Shown piece by piece: positions 1-7,452 of a stretch of DNA of 35,102 bases. Source of the stretch: Hyphomicrobiales bacterium. GTDB lineage: Bacteria > Pseudomonadota > Alphaproteobacteria > Rhizobiales > Rhizobiaceae. The notes below the pieces were generated by a model. The model saw only the letters and a program-made list of their open reading frames with translations. It had not been told where the DNA came from and did not search any database. Position numbers and translations under genes: made by a program. The first letter of the stretch is position 1. Every line of letters begins with the position of its first letter. The DNA is taken from positions 1 to 35,102 of the forward strand of contig UCMW01000018.1 in NCBI GenBank assembly GCA_900473745.1. Reading direction: 5' to 3'.

Positions 1-22
1 CGTCGCTTCGATCGTCGAGTAA
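1..22 (+). CDS. tuf: Elongation factor Tu, last codons only
   Basis: The window opens with six codons reading VASIVE followed by TAA, which is the usual C-terminus of rhizobial EF-Tu. The next gene is rpsJ, and fusA-tuf-rpsJ is the standard order in alphaproteobacteria. A strong terminator starts 11 bases after the stop. Only the extreme end is visible, so the identity rests on these residues plus context. Confidence 0.75.
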
Positions 23-33
23 GTACTGAATGA

Positions 34-73
34 GCGGCCTCGGGCGACGCGCCCGGGGCCGCTTTTCGTTTTC
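34..73 (+). terminator. Rho-independent terminator after tuf
   Basis: A 13-bp GC-rich stem (34-46 pairing with 50-62, one G-T wobble) has a three-base loop and is followed by TTTTCGTTTTCG. It should end the upstream str-type transcript, so the ribosomal genes from rpsJ onward probably need a promoter of their own. Confidence 0.85.
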
Positions 74-398
74 GTCTGCCGGCTGGCGCAACCCAGTCAT
101 GCAGACAGCGCGCATGTCGCCAATTCGTCCACGTGGGCGCATTGACGAGAGGCCGATTGCGGTGTATGTCGCCGGCCACGATCAGAATCGAACGGTGATT
201 TGCATCGGGCGGTTTTAAGCGCTGCAGTTTCAAGGCCTGGTGACGGGTCGAGTTCGGCAGGGCTCCTTATGACGACAAAGAGTGACAGTGGTGCCCCGCG
301 GTGCCCCTGTGATTTTTGAAAATTTGGGGCCGGCCAGTCATGGTAATTCACTGTCTCTGCGTATGCGGGACGCAAGAAAAGAAACAAGGACAAGTCGA
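74..398 (+). other. Gene-free leader between tuf terminator and rpsJ
   Basis: About 325 bases with no convincing gene. It must hold the promoter of the S10 block because a terminator precedes it. The best -35-like hexamer is TTGAAA at 316-321, but no good -10 lies 16-18 bases downstream, so I do not call a promoter. A short direct repeat GGTGCCCC occurs twice around 288-306. I saw no stem comparable to the E. coli L4-binding S10 leader. Confidence 0.5.
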
Positions 399-707
399 AT
401 GAACGGCCAGAATATCCGCATCCGCCTCAAGGCGTTTGATCACCGGGTTCTCGATGCCTCCACGCGCGAGATCGTGCAGACGGCAAAGCGCACCGGTGCA
501 AGCGTTCGCGGCCCGGTACCGCTCCCGACACGCATTGAAAAATTTACCGTCAACCGTTCGCCTCACGTCGACAAGAAGAGCCGCGAACAGTTCGAAATGC
601 GCACGCATAAGCGTCTGCTCGACATCGTAGACCCGACCCCGCAGACCGTGGACGCGCTGATGAAGCTCGACCTGGCTGCCGGCGTGGACGTCGAGATCAA
701 GCTCTAA
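399..707 (+). CDS. rpsJ: 30S ribosomal protein S10
   Basis: Encodes a 102-residue S10, a 30S head protein that also serves as NusE in transcription antitermination complexes. The N-terminus (MNGQNIRIRLKAFDHR) and the C-terminal stretch ending GVDVEIKL are family hallmarks, and the length matches rhizobial S10. ATG 399 is chosen because AAGGA at 386-390 sits eight bases upstream; an in-frame start at 282 would add 39 residues unlike S10. It is the first gene of the S10 block and is separated from rplC by an unusually long structured spacer. Confidence 0.97.
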   Translation: MNGQNIRIRLKAFDHRVLDASTREIVQTAKRTGASVRGPVPLPTRIEKFTVNRSPHVDKKSREQFEMRTHKRLLDIVDPTPQTVDALMKLDLAAGVDVEIKL

Positions 708-880
708 AAAGGAATTCCGGCGAGAGCCGTAATAACAAGGAAGGTACGTGGCAAGACCTGCCAACGACTTCTCGAAACGGGAAACCCGATGGTTCGGAAG
801 GGCCTGAGTGGAATCCTTAAACAAAGAGGAAAGGTCAGGATCGCGAGATCCCGTCCGCGACTCTCAAGAGGAATGAACCA
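708..880 (+). promoter_or_regulatory. Structured spacer between rpsJ and rplC
   Basis: This 173-base spacer inside an otherwise tight operon can fold into three hairpins. CGGC/GCCG (718-721, 726-729) has a GAGA loop. A two-tier stem-loop (768-776 with 793-800, inner CGGG/CCCG at 778-788) lies in the middle. GGATC/GATCC (838-842, 847-851) has a GCGA loop. Two of the loops fit the GNRA tetraloop rule. Such spacing suggests an RNA element controlling the L3-L4 part of the operon, but no known ribosomal leader was recognised. The rplC ribosome-binding site AGAGGA lies at its 3' end. Confidence 0.4.
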
Positions 881-1519
881 ATGCGTTCAGGTGTGATTGC
901 ACAGAAAGTGGGAATGACCCGCGTCTATAACGACGCCGGCGAACATATCCCGGTAACAGTTCTGCGTCTGGATAACGTACAGGTCGTAGCTCAGCGTACG
1001 GCCGACAAGAACGGCTATGTCGCGCTTCAGCTCGGTGCCGGTACGTCGAAGGTCAAGAACACGTCGAAGGGCCTTCGCGGTCACTTCGCCGCAGCGAGCG
1101 TTGAGCCCAAGGCCAAGCTCGTCGAATTCCGCGTCTCCGAAGACAACCTCATCGATGTCGGCGCACAGCTGACGGCGAGCCATTTTGAAGCCGGCCAGCT
1201 GGTCGACGTCACGGGCACGACGATCGGTAAGGGTTTTGCCGGTGCCATGAAGCGCCACAACTTCGGTGGTCTTCGTGCGACCCACGGTGTTTCCGTTTCG
1301 CACCGCTCGCATGGTTCGACCGGTTCGAACCAGGATCCGGGCAAGGTCTGGAAGGGCAAGCGCATGGCTGGTCACATGGGCCAGACGCGCGTCACCACCC
1401 AGAACCTCGAAGTCGTTTCGACCGATGAAGATCGTGGTCTCATCCTTGTGAAGGGCGCCGTTCCCGGTTCCAAGGGTTCCTGGATCATCGTCCGCGACGC
1501 CGTCAAGTCGGCGAAGTAA
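881..1519 (+). CDS. rplC: 50S ribosomal protein L3
   Basis: A 212-residue L3, an early 23S rRNA-binding protein whose long loop reaches toward the peptidyl transferase centre. The segment around residues 160-177 (KRMAGHMGQTRVTTQNLEV) is the conserved loop containing the glutamine that is methylated in enterobacterial L3. Residues 126-136 (HNFGGLRATHG) are also typical. AAGAGGA at 866-872 precedes ATG 881 with eight bases of spacing. It is followed 13 bases later by rplD, so the two are co-translated in the S10 block. Confidence 0.97.
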   Translation: MRSGVIAQKVGMTRVYNDAGEHIPVTVLRLDNVQVVAQRTADKNGYVALQLGAGTSKVKNTSKGLRGHFAAASVEPKAKLVEFRVSEDNLIDVGAQLTASHFEAGQLVDVTGTTIGKGFAGAMKRHNFGGLRATHGVSVSHRSHGSTGSNQDPGKVWKGKRMAGHMGQTRVTTQNLEVVSTDEDRGLILVKGAVPGSKGSWIIVRDAVKSAK

Positions 1520-1532
1520 GGGAGCCAAGCAC

Positions 1533-2153
1533 ATGGAATTTAACGTCAAGACCCTCGAGGGCAAAGACGCCGGCAAGCTTTCTCTGTCGGACGAAATCTT
1601 CGGTCTGGATCCCCGCGAAGATCTGATCGCGCGCATGATCCGCTACCAGCTGGCCAAGAAGCGCCAGGGTACGCACAAGACCAAGGGCCGTTCGGAAGTT
1701 TCCCGCACCGGCTCCAAGATGTACAAGCAGAAGGGCACCGGTCGTGCTCGTCACCATTCGGCCCGCGCTCCGCAGTTCCGCGGCGGTGGTAAGGCTCATG
1801 GCCCGGTTGTTCGCAGCCACGCCCATGACCTGCCGAAGAAGGTTCGTGCGCTCGCTCTGCGTCACGCCCTCTCTGCCAAGATGAAGTCGGAAGACGTGAT
1901 CATCGTCGACAACCTGGTGGCTGCTGAAGCCAAGACCAAGCTGCTCGTCGGTACCTTCGCCTCGCTCGGCCTGACCAACGCTCTCGTCATCGGCGGTGCC
2001 GAAATCGACAGCAACTTCAAGCTCGCGGCTTCGAACATCCCGAACATCGATGTTCTGCCGGTTCAGGGCATCAACGTTTATGACATCCTGCGCCGCGGCA
2101 AGCTCGTCCTGTCGAAGGCTGCTGTGGAAGCTCTGGAGGAGCGGTTCAAATGA
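1533..2153 (+). CDS. rplD: 50S ribosomal protein L4
   Basis: A 206-residue L4, which binds 23S rRNA and lines the narrow part of the exit tunnel. The extended basic tunnel loop is visible at about residues 46-90, including KQKGTGRARHHSARAP. In E. coli L4 also represses its own operon by attenuation at a leader upstream of rpsJ. No equivalent leader is evident here, although the rpsJ-rplC spacer is structured. The stop overlaps the rplW start in an ATGA arrangement, which implies translational coupling. Confidence 0.97.
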   Translation: MEFNVKTLEGKDAGKLSLSDEIFGLDPREDLIARMIRYQLAKKRQGTHKTKGRSEVSRTGSKMYKQKGTGRARHHSARAPQFRGGGKAHGPVVRSHAHDLPKKVRALALRHALSAKMKSEDVIIVDNLVAAEAKTKLLVGTFASLGLTNALVIGGAEIDSNFKLAASNIPNIDVLPVQGINVYDILRRGKLVLSKAAVEALEERFK

Positions 2154-2443
2154 CGGATCTTCGCCACTACGACGTGATCGTATCTCCGTCGATCACGGAA
2201 AAGTCGACCATGGTGTCTGAGCACAACCAGGTTGTCTTCAACGTCGCCAAGGGTGCGAGCAAGCCGGAAATCAAGGCTGCTGTCGAAGCCCTCTTCGGCG
2301 TCAAGGTCACTGCCGTCAACACGCTCGTCCGCAAGGGCAAGACCAAGCGTTTCCGCGGCTTCGCCGGCAAGCAGAAGGACGTCAAGAAGGCCGTCGTGAC
2401 GCTCGCCGAAGGTCAGTCCATCGACGTGTCGACGGGCGTCTGA
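2150..2443 (+). CDS. rplW: 50S ribosomal protein L23
   Basis: A 97-residue L23, a tunnel-exit protein that is the docking site for trigger factor and the signal recognition particle in bacteria. The YDVIVSPSITEKST segment near the N-terminus and NTLVRKGKTKRFRG in the middle are family signatures. It begins inside the end of rplD (four-base overlap), and rplB starts 17 bases after its stop. Confidence 0.97.
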   Translation: MTDLRHYDVIVSPSITEKSTMVSEHNQVVFNVAKGASKPEIKAAVEALFGVKVTAVNTLVRKGKTKRFRGFAGKQKDVKKAVVTLAEGQSIDVSTGV

Positions 2444-2460
2444 GGTAGGGAACAAGAACA

Positions 2461-3297
2461 ATGGCATTGAAAAGCTACAATCCGACGACCCCCAGCCAGC
2501 GTCAGCTGGTCATCGTCGACCGTTCGGGCCTCTGGAAGGGCAAGCCGGTCAAGGCGCTGACGGAAGGTCTCTCCAAGAGCGGTGGCCGTAACAACTACGG
2601 TCGCATCACCGCTCGCTTCATCGGTGGTGGTCACAAGCGCACCTATCGTCTGGTTGACTTCAAGCGTCGCAAGTTCGACGTCGAAGGCACCGTCGAGCGC
2701 CTGGAATACGACCCGAACCGTTCGGCCTTCATCGCCCTCATCAACTATGCTGATGGCGAGCAGGCCTACATCCTGGCACCGCAGCGCATCGCTGCCGGCG
2801 ACAAGGTCATCGCGTCTGAAAAGGCAGTTGACGTGAAGCCCGGCAACACCATGCCGCTGCAGTACATCCCGGTCGGTTCGATCATCCACAACGTCGAGAT
2901 GAAGCCCGGCAAGGGCGGTCAGATCGCACGTTCGGCTGGCACCTATGTCCAGCTCGTTGGTCGCGATGCCGGCATGGCGATCCTGCGCCTGAACTCGGGC
3001 GAACAGCGTCTCGTCCCGGGCTCCTGCCTCGCCACGATCGGCGCGGTTTCCAACCCGGACCACGGCAACACCAACGACGGCAAGGCCGGTCGTACCCGTT
3101 GGCGCGGCAAGACCCCGCATAACCGCGGTGTCGTCATGAACCCCGTCGACCACCCGCACGGTGGTGGTGAAGGTCGTACGTCCGGTGGTCGCCACCCGGT
3201 TTCCCCGTGGGGCAAGCCGACCAAGGGCAAGCGGACTCGCTCGAACAAGTCGACCGACAAGTTCATCATGCGTTCGCGCCACCTGAAGAAGAAGTAA
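2461..3297 (+). CDS. rplB: 50S ribosomal protein L2
   Basis: A 278-residue L2, needed for subunit association and peptidyl transferase activity. Residues 227-238 read NPVDHPHGGGEG, and His231 corresponds to the functionally critical histidine known as H229 in E. coli. The basic RNA-binding middle (GGGHKRTYRLVDFKRRKF) and C-terminal tail (GKRTRSNK) are intact. Spacing to rpsS is 15 bases. Confidence 0.98.
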   Translation: MALKSYNPTTPSQRQLVIVDRSGLWKGKPVKALTEGLSKSGGRNNYGRITARFIGGGHKRTYRLVDFKRRKFDVEGTVERLEYDPNRSAFIALINYADGEQAYILAPQRIAAGDKVIASEKAVDVKPGNTMPLQYIPVGSIIHNVEMKPGKGGQIARSAGTYVQLVGRDAGMAILRLNSGEQRLVPGSCLATIGAVSNPDHGNTNDGKAGRTRWRGKTPHNRGVVMNPVDHPHGGGEGRTSGGRHPVSPWGKPTKGKRTRSNKSTDKFIMRSRHLKKK

Positions 3298-3312
3298 GAG
3301 AGGTAGTCAGAA

Positions 3313-3591
3313 ATGGCTCGTTCAGTATGGAAAGGCCCGTTCGTCGACGGCTATCTTCTCAAGAAGGCTGAGAAGGTTCGCGAGACCGGCCGCAATGAAG
3401 TGATCAAGATGTGGAGCCGTCGCTCCACCATCCTGCCGCAGTTCGTCGGTCTCACCTTCGGCGTATACAACGGCAGCAAGCATGTGCCCGTCTCTGTCAA
3501 CGAAGACATGGTCGGCCACAAGTTCGGTGAATTCGCTCCCACCCGGACCTATTACGGTCACGGTGCGGACAAGAAGGCGAAGAGGAAGTAA
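3313..3591 (+). CDS. rpsS: 30S ribosomal protein S19
   Basis: A 92-residue S19, which pairs with S13 in the 30S head and contributes to bridges with the large subunit. Recognisable stretches are MARSVWKGPFVDGYL at the start and GHKFGEFAPTRTYYGHG near the end. The basic tail ADKKAKRK is typical. AGAGAGGTAG just upstream provides the ribosome-binding site. It is followed two bases after its stop by rplV. Confidence 0.97.
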   Translation: MARSVWKGPFVDGYLLKKAEKVRETGRNEVIKMWSRRSTILPQFVGLTFGVYNGSKHVPVSVNEDMVGHKFGEFAPTRTYYGHGADKKAKRK

Positions 3592-3593
3592 CG

Positions 3594-3983
3594 ATGGGCA
3601 AGGCAAAAACCGAACGCCGGCTCAAGGACAACGAAGCGCAGGCAGTCGCCCGCACGATCCGCGTCAGCCCCCAGAAGCTCAACCTGGTCGCCGCGCTCAT
3701 CCGCGGCAAGAAGGTCGAGCGCGCTCTCGCTGAGCTGGAATTCTCCCGCAAGCGTATCGCCGGCACCGTTCGCAAGACGCTCGAGTCTGCGATCGCCAAC
3801 GCCGAAAACAACCATGATCTCGACGTCGACCAGCTGGTCGTCGCCGAGGCCTATGTTGGCAAGTCGATCACCATGAAGCGTTTCCACGCTCGTGGCCGCG
3901 GCCGCGCATCGCGCATCGAAAAGCCGTTCTCGCACCTCACCATCGTTGTGCGTGAAGTCGAAGCCAAAGGGGAGGCCGCATAA
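3594..3983 (+). CDS. rplV: 50S ribosomal protein L22
   Basis: A 129-residue L22, whose beta-hairpin lines the exit tunnel opposite L4. The N-terminal TIRVSPQKLNLVAALIRGKK and the hairpin region FHARGRGRASRIEKPFSHLT are diagnostic. The N-terminus is slightly extended relative to E. coli L22, as usual in alphaproteobacteria. Its TAA shares one base with the ATG of rpsC (TAATG), which suggests coupled translation. Confidence 0.97.
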   Translation: MGKAKTERRLKDNEAQAVARTIRVSPQKLNLVAALIRGKKVERALAELEFSRKRIAGTVRKTLESAIANAENNHDLDVDQLVVAEAYVGKSITMKRFHARGRGRASRIEKPFSHLTIVVREVEAKGEAA

Positions 3984-4717
3984 TGGGTCAGAAAATCAAT
4001 CCGATTGGCTTCCGTCTCGGAATCAATCGCACCTGGGATAGCCGCTGGTTCGCCGACAACGCCGAATACGGCAAGCTGCTCCACGAAGACCTGAAGATCC
4101 GCAAGTATCTGATGGACGAGCTGAAGCAGGCCGGTATCGCCAAGGTCGTCATCGAGCGTCCGCACAAGAAGTGCCGCGTCACGATCCACTCGGCTCGCCC
4201 GGGTCTGATCATCGGCAAGAAGGGTGCAGACATCGAGAAGCTTCGCAAGAAGATCTCGACGATGACGAACTCGGAAACGCACCTCAACATCGTTGAAGTG
4301 CGCAAGCCGGAAGTCGACGCAACGCTGGTTGCTCAGTCGATCACCCAGCAGCTCGAGCGTCGTATCGCTTTCCGTCGCGCCATGAAGCGCGCCGTTCAGT
4401 CGGCCATGCGTCTCGGTGCCGAAGGCATCAAGATCACCTGCGCCGGCCGTCTCGGTGGCGCCGAAATCGCGCGTACCGAATGGTACCGTGAAGGCCGCGT
4501 TCCGCTCCACACCCTGCGTGCAGACATCGACTACGGGACGTCCGAAGCGGCAACTGCCTACGGCATTTGCGGCGTCAAGGTCTGGATCTTCAAGGGCGAA
4601 ATCCTTGAGCATGATCCGATGGCGTCCGAACGTCGTCAGCTCGAGGGCGATGCCCAGGGTCCGGCAAGCCGGGGTGACCGCGGTGATCGTGGCGACCGTC
4701 GCCGCGAGAACGCTTGA
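3983..4717 (+). CDS. rpsC: 30S ribosomal protein S3
   Basis: A 244-residue S3, part of the mRNA entry site and helicase activity of the 30S subunit. A type II KH domain is visible with its GKKG loop in PGLIIGKKGADIEKL. The C-terminus carries an Arg-Gly-Asp repeat (RGDRGDRGDRRREN, residues 230-243), a variable basic tail seen in many alphaproteobacterial S3 proteins. The start overlaps the rplV stop by one base. Confidence 0.97.
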   Translation: MGQKINPIGFRLGINRTWDSRWFADNAEYGKLLHEDLKIRKYLMDELKQAGIAKVVIERPHKKCRVTIHSARPGLIIGKKGADIEKLRKKISTMTNSETHLNIVEVRKPEVDATLVAQSITQQLERRIAFRRAMKRAVQSAMRLGAEGIKITCAGRLGGAEIARTEWYREGRVPLHTLRADIDYGTSEAATAYGICGVKVWIFKGEILEHDPMASERRQLEGDAQGPASRGDRGDRGDRRRENA

Positions 4718-4756
4718 TTGAACGCTGGCGAAAGATAAGCTCGGAGAAGTAAGAAA

Positions 4757-5170
4757 ATGTTGCAGCCAAAGCGTACAAAGTACCGCAAGCAATTCAAGGG
4801 CCGCATCAAGGGCGTCGCCAAGGGCGGTTTTGATCTGGCATTCGGTGAATTCGGCCTGAAGGCTCTGGAACCGAACCGCGTGAACGCTCGCGAAATTGAA
4901 GCCGCCCGTCGTGCGATCACCCGCTACATGAAGCGTGCTGGTCGCGTGTGGATCCGCGTATTCCCTGACGTTCCGGTTACGGCAAAGCCGACCGAAGTTC
5001 GTATGGGTAAGGGTAAGGGTTCGGTCGAATACTGGGCATGCAAGGTCAAGCCCGGCCGTATCATGTTCGAGATCGACGGCGTTTCGGAAGAGATCGCGCG
5101 CGAGGCACTTCGCCTCGGTTCTGCCAAGCTCTCTGTCACGACGCGCTTCGTACAGCGCATTGCAGAGTGA
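4757..5170 (+). CDS. rplP: 50S ribosomal protein L16
   Basis: A 137-residue L16 that helps position the A-site tRNA elbow in the 50S subunit. It starts MLQPKRTKYRKQFKGR and contains the typical central stretch KPTEVRMGKGKGSVEYWACK. GGAGAAG at 4742-4748 provides the ribosome-binding site. A 39-base gap separates it from rpsC, and rpmC follows 11 bases after its stop. Confidence 0.97.
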   Translation: MLQPKRTKYRKQFKGRIKGVAKGGFDLAFGEFGLKALEPNRVNAREIEAARRAITRYMKRAGRVWIRVFPDVPVTAKPTEVRMGKGKGSVEYWACKVKPGRIMFEIDGVSEEIAREALRLGSAKLSVTTRFVQRIAE

Positions 5171-5181
5171 GGATCAAGTCG

Positions 5182-5382
5182 ATGAAAGCCACAGACGTAC
5201 GCGCCATGAGCGCTGACCAGCTGAACGACGAGCTCGCGAAGCTGAAGAAGGAGCAGTTCAATCTGCGCTTCCAGAAGGCCACTGGCCAGCTCGAGAAGTC
5301 TTCCCGTATCCAGGAAGTCCGTCGTGACATCGCACGCGTGAAAACCATTGCCCGCCAGAAGGCGGCAGAAGCCAAGGCCTAA
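5182..5382 (+). CDS. rpmC: 50S ribosomal protein L29
   Basis: A 66-residue L29, a two-helix protein next to L23 at the tunnel exit. The helix segment LNDELAKLKKEQFNLRFQKA followed by the second helix (RRDIARVKTIARQKA) is diagnostic. ATG 5182 is chosen because it yields the usual MKATDVRAMS start. An in-frame start 144 bases upstream would run inside rplP. Confidence 0.95.
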   Translation: MKATDVRAMSADQLNDELAKLKKEQFNLRFQKATGQLEKSSRIQEVRRDIARVKTIARQKAAEAKA

Positions 5383-5394
5383 GGACCGAGAAAT

Positions 5395-5631
5395 ATGCCG
5401 AAACGCATTCTGCAGGGCGTAGTTGTCAGCGATAAGAACGACAAGACCATCGTCGTTCGCGTTGAGCGTCGATTTGCCCACCCGCTGCTTCAGAAGACCG
5501 TTCGCCGGTCCAAGAAGTACAAGGCTCATGACGAAAACAATCAGTTCAAGACCGGTGACGTCGTTTCCATCCAGGAATGCGCCCCGATCTCCAAGGACAA
5601 GTGCTGGACGGTGATTGCCGCCCAGGCTTAA
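5395..5631 (+). CDS. rpsQ: 30S ribosomal protein S17
   Basis: A 78-residue S17, a primary 16S rRNA-binding protein with an OB fold. It begins MPKRILQGVVVSDKNDKTIV and contains the conserved HPLLQKTVRRSKKYKAHDE. It closes the S10 block: a 229-base spacer with a terminator separates it from rplN, the same boundary at which the E. coli S10 and spc operons are divided. Confidence 0.96.
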   Translation: MPKRILQGVVVSDKNDKTIVVRVERRFAHPLLQKTVRRSKKYKAHDENNQFKTGDVVSIQECAPISKDKCWTVIAAQA

Positions 5632-5643
5632 TTTACGGACTTC

Positions 5644-5670
5644 CTGCGCAAGGGCTTGCACCTTGCGCAG
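5644..5670 (+). other. Perfect 10-bp hairpin after rpsQ
   Basis: CTGCGCAAGG (5644-5653) pairs perfectly with CCTTGCGCAG (5661-5670) around a seven-base loop. No T-run follows, so it is not a classical terminator on its own. It may stabilise the 3' end of the S10-block message just ahead of the true terminator at 5699. Confidence 0.5.
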
Positions 5671-5698
5671 AAATCTGTATGAAGCAGACCACTGGCAG

Positions 5699-5730
5699 AG
5701 AACGCTCGGAATCGGGCGTTCTTTTGCTTT
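5699..5730 (+). terminator. Terminator between rpsQ and rplN
   Basis: A nine-base-pair stem (5699-5707 with 5714-5722, one wobble pair) with a six-base loop runs into CTTTTGCTTTG. It lies inside the ribosomal cluster, so it would end or attenuate the S10-block transcript before the spc block. Confidence 0.75.
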
Positions 5731-5769
5731 GAGCGCACGGAAGGTCCCTTATGGGAAACCACCCTGTAT

Positions 5770-5801
5770 TTGTCTTCCCGCGCACAATTGAAATTTATCA
5801 T
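5770..5801 (+). promoter_or_regulatory. Candidate promoter of the spc block
   Basis: An AT-rich patch lies between the terminator and rplN. TATCAT at 5796-5801 matches five of six -10 consensus bases, and TTGTCT at 5770-5775 is the nearest -35-like element but stands 20 bases away. TTGAAA at 5788-5793 is an alternative -35 with a poor -10. The position agrees with the spc promoter of E. coli; the exact elements are uncertain. Confidence 0.35.
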
Positions 5802-5860
5802 AAGCTTGGATAGGGGGCCTCGGCCCAACCGTTCGGGTTACAACAAGAAGGCGACCTGAC

Positions 5861-6229
5861 ATGATTCAGATGCAGACTAACCTCGACGTCGCGGATAATT
5901 CCGGCGCACGTCGTGTCATGTGCATCAAGGTGCTGGGCGGCTCCAAGCGCAAGTACGCTTCCATCGGCGACATCATCGTCGTTTCGATCAAGGAAGCGAT
6001 CCCGCGCGGCCGCGTGAAGAAGGGTGACGTGATGAAGGCGGTTGTCGTGCGCACCGCCAAGGACATCCGTCGCGCCGACGGCAGCGTCATCAGATTCGAT
6101 AACAACGCAGCTGTTCTTATCGACAACAAGAAAGAGCCGATCGGCACCCGTATCTTCGGACCGGTTCCGCGCGAACTTCGCGCCAAGAACCACATGAAGA
6201 TCATCTCGCTGGCTCCAGAAGTACTGTAA
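5861..6229 (+). CDS. rplN: 50S ribosomal protein L14
   Basis: A 122-residue L14 that forms an intersubunit bridge with 16S rRNA and contacts L19. The start MIQMQTNLDVADNSGARR is nearly invariant across bacteria, and GTRIFGPVPRELR near the C-terminus is equally typical. It is the first gene after the internal terminator and so opens the spc block. rplX follows 13 bases after its stop. Confidence 0.97.
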   Translation: MIQMQTNLDVADNSGARRVMCIKVLGGSKRKYASIGDIIVVSIKEAIPRGRVKKGDVMKAVVVRTAKDIRRADGSVIRFDNNAAVLIDNKKEPIGTRIFGPVPRELRAKNHMKIISLAPEVL

Positions 6230-6242
6230 GGAGCGGGAAGCG

Positions 6243-6551
6243 ATGAACAAGATCCGCAAAGGCGACAGCGTTGTCGTACTCGCCGGCAAGGACAAGGGCC
6301 GTACTGGCGAAGTTCTGCAGGTAATGCCGAAAGAAGATCGCGCACTCGTGCGTGGTATCAACATGGTGAAGCGCCACCAGCGTCAGTCTCAGACGCAGGA
6401 AGCCGGCATCATCAACAAGGAAGCCTCCATTCACCTGTCCAACATTGCCATCGTCGGCAAGGACGGCAAGCCGACCCGCGTTGGCTTCTCCGTCGTCGAC
6501 GGCAAGAAGGTGCGTGTAGCCAAGCGTTCGGGGGATGTGATCGATGGCTGA
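6243..6551 (+). CDS. rplX: 50S ribosomal protein L24
   Basis: A 102-residue L24, an assembly-initiating protein of the 50S subunit. A KOW motif spans roughly residues 4-24 (RKGDSVVVLAGKDKGRTGEV). GGAGCGGGAAG upstream acts as the ribosome-binding site. Its last eight bases overlap the start of rplE, so the two are translationally coupled. Confidence 0.97.
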   Translation: MNKIRKGDSVVVLAGKDKGRTGEVLQVMPKEDRALVRGINMVKRHQRQSQTQEAGIINKEASIHLSNIAIVGKDGKPTRVGFSVVDGKKVRVAKRSGDVIDG

Positions 6552-7101
6552 GTCCAAGTATGAGCCGCGGCTCAAGGCTGACTATGTAAACCGCATCCGC
6601 AAGGCGCTCCAGGAGCAGTTCTCCTACGCCAACGAGATGCAGATCCCGAAGCTCGACAAGATCGTCATCAACATGGGCGTGGGCGAGGCAACTGCCGACT
6701 CCAAGAAGCCCACCGTTGCTGCCGCTGACCTTGCTGCGATTGCTGGCCAGAAGCCGGTCATCACCAAGGCCCGCAACTCGATCGCTGGCTTCAAGGTCCG
6801 CGAAAACATGCCGATCGGCGCAAAGGTCACCCTGCGCGGCGCCCGCATGTATGAGTTCCTGGACCGCCTGGTCTACATCGCGCTTCCGCGCGTACGAGAT
6901 TTTCGCGGCCTGAACCCGAAGTCCTTCGACGGCCGTGGCAACTTCGCCATGGGCATCAAGGAGCACATTGTGTTCCCGGAGATCAACTACGACAAGGTTG
7001 ATCAGATGTGGGGCATGGACATCATCGTTTGCACGACGGCGACCAACGACGACGAAGCTCGGGCTCTTCTGAAAGAGTTCAACTTCCCGTTCCGTCAGTA
7101 A
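6544..7101 (+). CDS. rplE: 50S ribosomal protein L5
   Basis: A 185-residue L5 that binds 5S rRNA and contacts P-site tRNA and S13. Diagnostic stretches are KLDKIVINMGVGEA, ITKARNSIAGFKVRENMPIG and RDFRGLNPKSFDGRGN. The length fits alphaproteobacterial L5. It starts within rplX, and rpsN follows after 33 bases. Confidence 0.97.
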   Translation: MAESKYEPRLKADYVNRIRKALQEQFSYANEMQIPKLDKIVINMGVGEATADSKKPTVAAADLAAIAGQKPVITKARNSIAGFKVRENMPIGAKVTLRGARMYEFLDRLVYIALPRVRDFRGLNPKSFDGRGNFAMGIKEHIVFPEINYDKVDQMWGMDIIVCTTATNDDEARALLKEFNFPFRQ

Positions 7102-7134
7102 CCGTAACGACGAGCGTAGAAGAGGAACTTCCAT

Positions 7135-7440
7135 ATGGCGAAGACAAGCGCAGTTGAAAAGAACAAGCGCCGCCGCAAGATCGTCGCAAGCCAGGCCGCC
7201 AAGCGTGCCGGTCTGAAGGCGATCATCATGAACCAGTCTCTTTCGATTGAAGAGCGGTTCAAGGCCACCCTGAAGCTGGCAGAACTGCCGCGCGATGGCT
7301 CCAAGACCCGTATTCGCAACCGTTGCGAAGTCACCGGTCGTCCGCGTGCATTCTATCGCAAGCTTGGAATGTCGCGTATCGCGCTTCGCGAGCTTGGCAA
7401 CACCGGCAAGGTGCCGGGCGTTGTGAAGTCGAGCTGGTAA
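7135..7440 (+). CDS. rpsN: 30S ribosomal protein S14, zinc-free form
   Basis: A 101-residue S14 of the 30S head. It is the long form without the two CxxC motifs: only one cysteine is present (RNRCEVTGRPRAFYRKLG). It therefore does not need zinc, unlike the short S14 found in many Gram-positives. GAGGAA at 7121-7126 precedes ATG 7135. Confidence 0.97.
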   Translation: MAKTSAVEKNKRRRKIVASQAAKRAGLKAIIMNQSLSIEERFKATLKLAELPRDGSKTRIRNRCEVTGRPRAFYRKLGMSRIALRELGNTGKVPGVVKSSW

Positions 7441-7452
7441 GGAGACGGCAAT

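Noticed and set aside
316..345. Promoter candidate with TTGAAA upstream of rpsJ
   Set aside because: No acceptable -10 hexamer lies 16-18 bases downstream (sequences there are CATGGT and similar), so I left it uncalled.
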